The translations under genes and the position numbers were made by a program. The notes under the pieces are model-generated. The model made no database searches and had not been told where the DNA came from. It saw only the letters and a program-made list of their open reading frames with translations. Below are positions 58,849 through 64,000 of a stretch of 64,000 bases of DNA, piece by piece (the first letter of the stretch is position 1; each line of letters begins with the position of its first letter). The stretch comes from Microstegium vimineum. Lineage: Eukaryota > Streptophyta > Magnoliopsida > Poales > Poaceae. The stretch is from positions 48,436,718-48,500,717 of the forward strand of contig CM039133.1 in the NCBI GenBank assembly GCA_022036555.1. The letters are read 5' to 3'.

Positions 58849-59510
58849 AGTTGAGGACCATCATACTGGGTTTGCTGACTACTCTGGATGCTGATCGGGG
58901 GGAGAGACTTATATTCCATAGGCACAAGAAGCTAACTGGCGCAGCGGGGGCATTTGTCGGCACTGATCTGATGAGCAAATATTCCAGGTGGGTAACCATG
59001 CCTTTTGCCTGGCAGTAATAGAGTAGCGAGTGAGAGAGTCTGAAATGATTCATGCTTGGTGGTTATAATATGAGTGTCTGTCTGTGTATCTATGATGATA
59101 GCTTCAACAGAAATGGTTGTGAAAGTTATGGCAAGAATTATTGCGCATGCATGGTGGTTAACTGGTTTCTGGGCGTGTGCTGTGGAGCCTCGCGTGAAAA
59201 GCTGTACATTGAACAAGGGCTTGGAATCAAGCTCCTGGTTTCTTGGAGATGGATGGCCGGAACCAGAATTTCCTGAAAACGTTTGTTTCCTAGTGTAGTA
59301 GTGTTCATTTGTTGCGCTGTGTGGCAGGAAATCCGATCGCGGCGGTATGGATGGCTTTATGGAAGCACATACAACGGTACAAGCAATGGTGTAGTTTTAC
59401 ATTTGAACATGTGCTGCTCGATCACAAGCCTATAACATCATCAACATGCCATGTGTCCATCTGCACAACCAACATAACATACTTGGTGGATCGCTGGTAG
59501 TGCTGTGTCC
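58849..59510 (+). other. Probable 3' UTR exon of the NHL gene
   Basis: It follows the acceptor at 58848. It has no long open frame matching known proteins; the overlapping frames at 59052-59298 lack domain character. The 3' end is uncertain. Confidence 0.35.
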
Positions 59511-60159
59511 TATCTTGTGTTAATCTGGCTACGAATCATTCTGTATCCATTGATTGAAGCTGGTGCCAGGAAATTTTTGGTTAGGCAGATCCGTTCCCAG
59601 ACCTCGTGTGCGACTTGATGTGTACTGTACCGCTGTGCCTGCCTGGTGTAGTGTCCATAACAAGGCAGTGTTCTCGGCATCACGTAGCGACATTCATCAA
59701 TTATATTATAGTTTAATGTGATGCCAAGTTAACACCACCTGTCTGGTATAATGGTGTCCAATGTTGGTTCATCATTTCATTCAATTCGTGCTGGTGGACC
59801 GGCAGGCAGGGCAGGGCAGGCAGGCAGGCGAGTCGATGATTTGATGCATACGGTGGTGGGCCTGCCTCATGCTATATTTACCTTAAACAATGGGCATGGA
59901 CTGTTCTGTAGTACTGTACTGCTTGTGCTGGGTGCTGCTGCTGCTGCAGAATAGCTGAATATAAGGCCACACCGTATCACTCCACCGCACGGAGGATGCG
60001 ACTAAGGGGGGCTAAGTAATAAATATCATGATGAATAATGAAAATTTTGGAGAATTTTATAGAGATTTAATGGAGAAATAAGTAAATTTTATAGAGATTT
60101 AAAAGAGAAATGAGTAAATTTTGAAGAAATTTAATGGAGAAAAGGTGATTTTTTATTTG
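59511..60159. other. Gene-free stretch
   Basis: No gene recognised. A small GGCAGGCAGG repeat lies at about 59800-59830, and a ~34-bp phrase containing TTTTATAGAGATTTAA recurs around 60055-60105. Confidence 0.45.
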
Positions 60160-60179
60160 GGGGGGGGGGGGGGGGGGGG
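60160..60179. repeat. Poly-G run
   Basis: About 20 consecutive G, directly followed by CTCTGCCGGATCCGCC, which resembles the inner end of the CAGTGGCGGA-type elements found further on. Length is likely unstable and may be misassembled. Confidence 0.85.
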
Positions 60180-60339
60180 CTCTGCCGGATCCGCCAAGCC
60201 AAAGTAAATTTGAGGTCGGTGTATTTGTTTTGTGGGTGTATATAGATATTTATCCAATGGGTGCATATATGGTGATTTTTTAACGAGATCCACTGTTTTA
60301 TCAATTTTTAGGGTGCATATGCACTCAATTCTAATAACG

Positions 60340-60820
60340 CAGCTTCGCCTTTGGTGCGAGGGGTACCTGGGGATTAAGCCGAACTTACATCCACATAAGA
60401 CGCACGCCGTCGAACAAGGGGTGGCAGAACAAATGGTGTTACATTCGTGACCACGCCGAGGCGTCGCTGCCTCGCTTCTACGGATGGTTATTATAGGGCA
60501 CGCCGGCTCACTTGAACTATGGCCTACAAAAGCCCGTGCCAAGAGTAAGATCGTTGGTCTCCTCTGGTCTCCTCCGGTCTGTGCGTTGCCTGGCGAACGG
60601 TGGTTGCCTGGCGAACGGTGGTGTCACCGGAGCTGGCGTCATAGCCGCCTTCCACGAGAGAAGGGTCTCGGGCGCGTCCGTTAAGGGGACGGCGTTGTCG
60701 TCAGAGCATCTGAGGCGCGGGGAGGTCAAGAAGCGGATCCGGACATTGCTCGGAACCGTGCCCAAGGACGAGGTTCTCGATAGCAACCCGCCGATGTGTC
60801 CTGACGGTTTCATCTAGTTG
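60340..60820 (+). pseudogene. Decayed retroelement gag-like fragment, copy 1
   Basis: A fragment with scattered frames. In the last part, 60512-60820, one frame reads GVTGAGVIAAFHERRVSGAS and NPPMCPDGFI. It resembles the gag-like region of low-copy grass retroelements, which I recall only in general form. A second copy of the same sequence lies at 62016-62290. Stops and frame changes show it is not functional. An 18-bp phrase, TTGCCTGGCGAACGGTGG, is directly duplicated at about 60588-60623. Confidence 0.45.
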
Positions 60821-61433
60821 ACCAGTGTTTGCAGCACAGAGCTTACCTCTGACATGTGGCCCGGACCTGCTGAACCTCGGAAATCAAGCCGGCCATCAAG
60901 CCTTCCCACGCTCCTCGCTCTGCCCAAGACGTGGCGTGCTCCGCCCGTAACGCCGCGACCTCCTCCCGAAAAGCCGCGACCTCTGCGCGCTACAGAACGA
61001 TCCGGGTCTCCAGATCACGATAGCCATTCATCATTTGGCTTACCATTTGCAGGAGCTCGCCGGCACCGGCACCGACGGCTGGCCGGTGGTCTCCGGTGTG
61101 GCTCCCATGCTTCTTCTTGATTGTATCTTCTTTTGTTGGCTTCAGGGTTTCGTCAAATGGAATCAACCGGTCGATGATGTCGGAGTACATGTAATCTGAG
61201 CCGGTTCCGGTCGCCTTTTTCCTTCGGTAGTAGTTGAATAAGGGCCTCGGACTGCTCCACAAACTCCAGAAAAAATGTGGAGTTGTGAGAGCACCTAAAG
61301 AGGTACTCCACAAACTTCAATTTTTTGTGGAGCTGCTCCAGAGTGGAGTTTGTAGAGCAGAGTTTGTGGAGCAGTCCCAAACATGCCCTAAATTTGAGGG
61401 TGCATTTGCCCCAAGGTTGCGAGGGGTACCTGG

Positions 61434-62015
61434 CAGTGGCGGAGACAGGAATTACACTCAGGGGGGCGATTGCTTGCAATTTCTTATATGTATTATAAGA
61501 TCTAAACGTTATTTTTCTAGTGGTAAGTGATGTACCCGTTAACAGCAAAACATCCAAAGTAACTTTGTAAATCTTAAGTACTGAATTGCGATAATTTTAT
61601 AATCTAGATGTGCTATGTATAATTTTATTATCTAAAAGATACCCCATCATCTTTCTCTGAATATAAAGCTCGATTTGACTTGGTGCAGTTTTGAAGAACA
61701 TATTTTAACCTATAATTTCTCTTACACTACATAATAATAAAAATTGATCATTAGAAAGTACTTCTAAATACAAATCTAATATAACTACTTTTGTAATACG
61801 AACTATTGATATAATTAGTCTAATTGTTAGTCAATATAACAAAGTTTAATTTTTAAAATATATGGATGTCTTATATTCATGGATGGAGGGAGTAATAATA
61901 AGTATATAAGACAAGAATTCCATATAATCTTTCTAAATATAAATAAAAAATGTTAAGTTATACTAATAAACTTTTTGTTGTAAAATGTTAGGGGGCCATG
62001 GCCTGGCTCCGCCAT
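61434..62015. mobile_element. Non-autonomous TIR element, CAGTGGCGGA ends
   Basis: Left end CAGTGGCGGAGACAGGA, right end complementary to CAATGGCGGAGCCAGGC. The copy at 60355-60385 shows the uninterrupted site (GGGGTACCTGGGGATTAAGCC). Here the same sequence is split after GGGGTACCTGG and resumes as GGATTAAGCC, so the insert is well defined. The interior is AT-rich with no transposase. A decayed target duplication (TACCTGG/CGTGTGG) is possible, and hAT origin is a guess. Confidence 0.75.
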
Positions 62016-62512
62016 TGTTCGTGTGGATTAAGCCCCGCACGTCAACAAGGGGTGGCACAACAAGTTGTTCTCCTTTCGCGACCACGTTAATGTGCCGTTG
62101 CCTCGCTTCTCCGGACGCTTATTAGAGGGCGCGCCGACTCACTAGAACTATGACTCACAATAGGCCGCGCCAAGAGGAAGATCGATGGTCTGCTCCGGTA
62201 TGTGCGTTGCTTGGTGATCGACAGTGTCACCGGAGCCGGCGTCATAGCCGCCTTCTAATAAGCGTCCTGATGACGGTTTCATGCAATTGGTGAACGTCTC
62301 CCCTTTCCTTTCTCCGCACTACGCGTCGTTCTCCCCTTGTCTTGGCCAACTTATGCCCACTCACCCTAGTCAGTGGTGAAGCTAGAGTAAATCTGAGGGT
62401 GGTAGATATTTATCCAATGAGTGCATATATGATGAAATTTTAACAAGATCCACTGTTTTGTCATTTTTAGTGGTGCATATGCCCCCATTTCTAATAACGC
62501 GGCTTTGGTTGT
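62016..62512 (+). pseudogene. Decayed retroelement gag-like fragment, copy 2, and adjoining repeat end
   Basis: 62026-62290 matches 60370-60680 in order (AACAAGGGGTGGCA, GCGACCACG, TTGCCTCGCTTCT, GGAGCCGGCGTCATAGCCGCC) with many differences. At 62392 a CAGTGGTGAAGCTAGAG phrase starts a segment that matches 60195-60345 (TAGATATTTATCCAATG, GATCCACTGTTTT, GGTGCATATG). These are shared repeat fragments rather than genes. Confidence 0.5.
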
Positions 62513-62513
62513 C

Positions 62514-62706
62514 CTCCCTCCCTCAGTCTATATAAAAGAATCAAACCATATCAAATTTGACCACGTTTATAGTAAATAGTATTAGCATATACTATGTTAT
62601 AACTAATCTAATAGTACCATGTATATTTTTATATAAATTTGGTTAAAGTTAAAACTGTTTTGTATCTCGAAAAGTAAGAATTGCTTTATTTCGCGGACGG
62701 AGGGAG
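62514..62706. mobile_element. Stowaway-type MITE, ~193 bp
   Basis: Starts CTCCCTCCCTCAGTCTATA and ends GCGGACGGAGGGAG followed by TA. The left TA is not preserved. AT-rich interior with no coding frame. Confidence 0.75.
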
Positions 62707-64000
62707 TACTCAATGCTCTTTTCTTTCTGATCCGCTCGCGGTTTCAGTTAGTTTTTCAGCCCTACATATACCATAGCTTATTCTTGTAAACCACCGGCCG
62801 AACAGGCAGGTGAAGAGAGAGCGAGCTGTGCACTAGTGCAGTCAATTTCATTTTTCATTGGTGTTGCGACGTGGGCAGGCAGGTTTGGTGGCGCCGGTGC
62901 GTCCTTTCCCTCAGCTGGTTGCTGGATAGGATAGGGGAGATGCGGCCGAGGTTTGGTGACCAAACACCTTGGATGATCCGGAGCATATCGATCGTCGGAC
63001 GACCTTCTTGTCTCGTTTTCCTGATGGATGGAGCTAGCTCGATCAATATGGTGACGGAACGGACCTCCACTCTCTCCTCTCCATGTAAGGTTGGGTTGGT
63101 AGGTGGTCGGTCAGTTCAGCTGTGAAGAGGACTGAAGGAGAAGATGATAATTATTGTATACGGCGGCTTTTAGGGAGGCATGGGAAGTTTATTGGAATCC
63201 GCCTGCTGTAGATGGCTCCTGTTTTGGAAGCTGCGTGTTATTGGATTGTGACTTGTGTCGTCAAGTAATGGCCGGCCATGTACATGTATGGATCGGAGGA
63301 ATGGAATGGAATGGGTACTGTACAGGATCGGAAGGGGGGATGATGAGACGGGCTATTGGATTTGCTTGCACGTGTTGGTGGGGAATGCATAGGGCCTGGG
63401 GTTGTCGTTCTACGAGCCACGGAGGATATACAGATACAGTACTATGATCTTATCCTCCTGTACGTACTGTGTGTACGGGACCATAACAATGTACAGTACA
63501 TGTTGTTGGTTATCAGCTGTATTAGCCAGAAGTACTAGCCAGAAGAGGAGCCAGAAGTTTTCCGGAGCCTGAATAATCTTCATTAGCAAAATGTATTTAG
63601 CTTATAAATTGCCGTGTTCTTTTTTGATTAAATGTTTTTTTCTTTAAAAAATCGCCGACCAGCCCGGCCGGCCGCCCGGGGTGGCCAGACGGGCATGCCC
63701 TAATTAACAACAGTTGCCTTGTTGCCTGGTGGCATAGCATACGTATATGCTCTGCCGAGTCCCCGTTACAGAGCGGGGCTCTTTTGAGTTCTAGCTTCGG
63801 CACTACTGGTAGAGTGGTAGTACTCTGACACCACAATACTAGTGGTACCTAACCTGGAGGGGCATGTGGTATTGCTAGTGATTATTAAGCACAAATAGGG
63901 AGATGACACGATCGAACTAGTCAAGCAAAGGTAGCCAAATTATTGGCTCTACATCCTCCAGACGGCATGCATGCAGTCATGTGTTGAACATTGTTGTTTA
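62707..64000. other. Gene-free window end
   Basis: No gene recognised. Short open frames at 62871-63125 and 63154-63447 lack domains. 63655-63690 has a GC-rich CCCGGCCGGCCGCCCGGGG palindrome-like patch. Confidence 0.5.

Noticed and set aside
1..64000. CRISPR arrays, operons, ribosome-binding sites, tRNA or rRNA genes
   Set aside because: The sequence is plant nuclear DNA; no regular spacer-repeat array was seen and no tRNA cloverleaf or rRNA sequence was recognised by eye. A tRNA scan would be the decisive check.

Overview
The window is nuclear DNA from a grass (Poaceae). The evidence is GC-rich, intron-containing protein genes with canonical GT-AG borders, abundant short TIR elements of Tourist and Stowaway type, and a Sirevirus-type Ty1/copia retrotransposon. 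A pseudo-response regulator of the grass PRR59/PRR95 group also points there. I cannot fix the species from sequence alone.

Layout. 1-4.5 kb: AT-rich sequence, a GT-rich low-complexity tract and a broken PPR gene remnant. 4.5-6.5 kb: an intact five-exon soluble epoxide-hydrolase-like gene (+). 6.6-8.9 kb: a tandem duplication whose first copy is split by a Sirevirus-related solo LTR (6851-8515, 5-bp target duplication AGGCA). 9.2-11.5 kb: an F-box gene (-) broken by a frameshift and by an inserted element rich in GGATACG-type repeats. 13.8-15.1 kb: a two-exon AIFM2/FSP1-like FAD oxidoreductase (-). 17.2-17.8 kb: a secreted, probably GPI-anchored proline-rich protein (-). 18.9-23.5 kb: a clock gene of the PRR59/PRR95 type (-), with a Stowaway MITE in an intron, a cluster of evening-element cores upstream and an unclear coding frame between the receiver and CCT halves. 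24-28.8 kb: gene-free, AT-rich, several MITEs. 28885-42379: one complete Sirevirus-like copia element on the minus strand (LTRs, PBS, PPT, gag, pol, third ORF, target duplication AAATG), itself sitting inside a Tourist-type MITE. 42.7-45.8 kb: gene-free, MITEs. 45.8-50.4 kb: a 12-exon EXO70A1-type exocyst gene (+). 52.2-53.1 kb: three MITEs in a row. 53.6-59.5 kb: an NHL/LEA_2-type membrane protein gene (+) with two frameshifts and a 4.3-kb 3'-UTR intron that contains a ~1.4-kb tandem duplication. 59.5-64 kb: degraded transposon and gag-like fragments.

The host genes are unrelated single-copy plant genes, not an operon or pathway. The unusual content is the transposon layering, the stop-codon pattern in the retroelement, and the frame problems in the PRR and NHL genes. 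I did not find a convincing new molecular system. Exon borders were read by eye from splice signals and phase and were not checked against transcripts.
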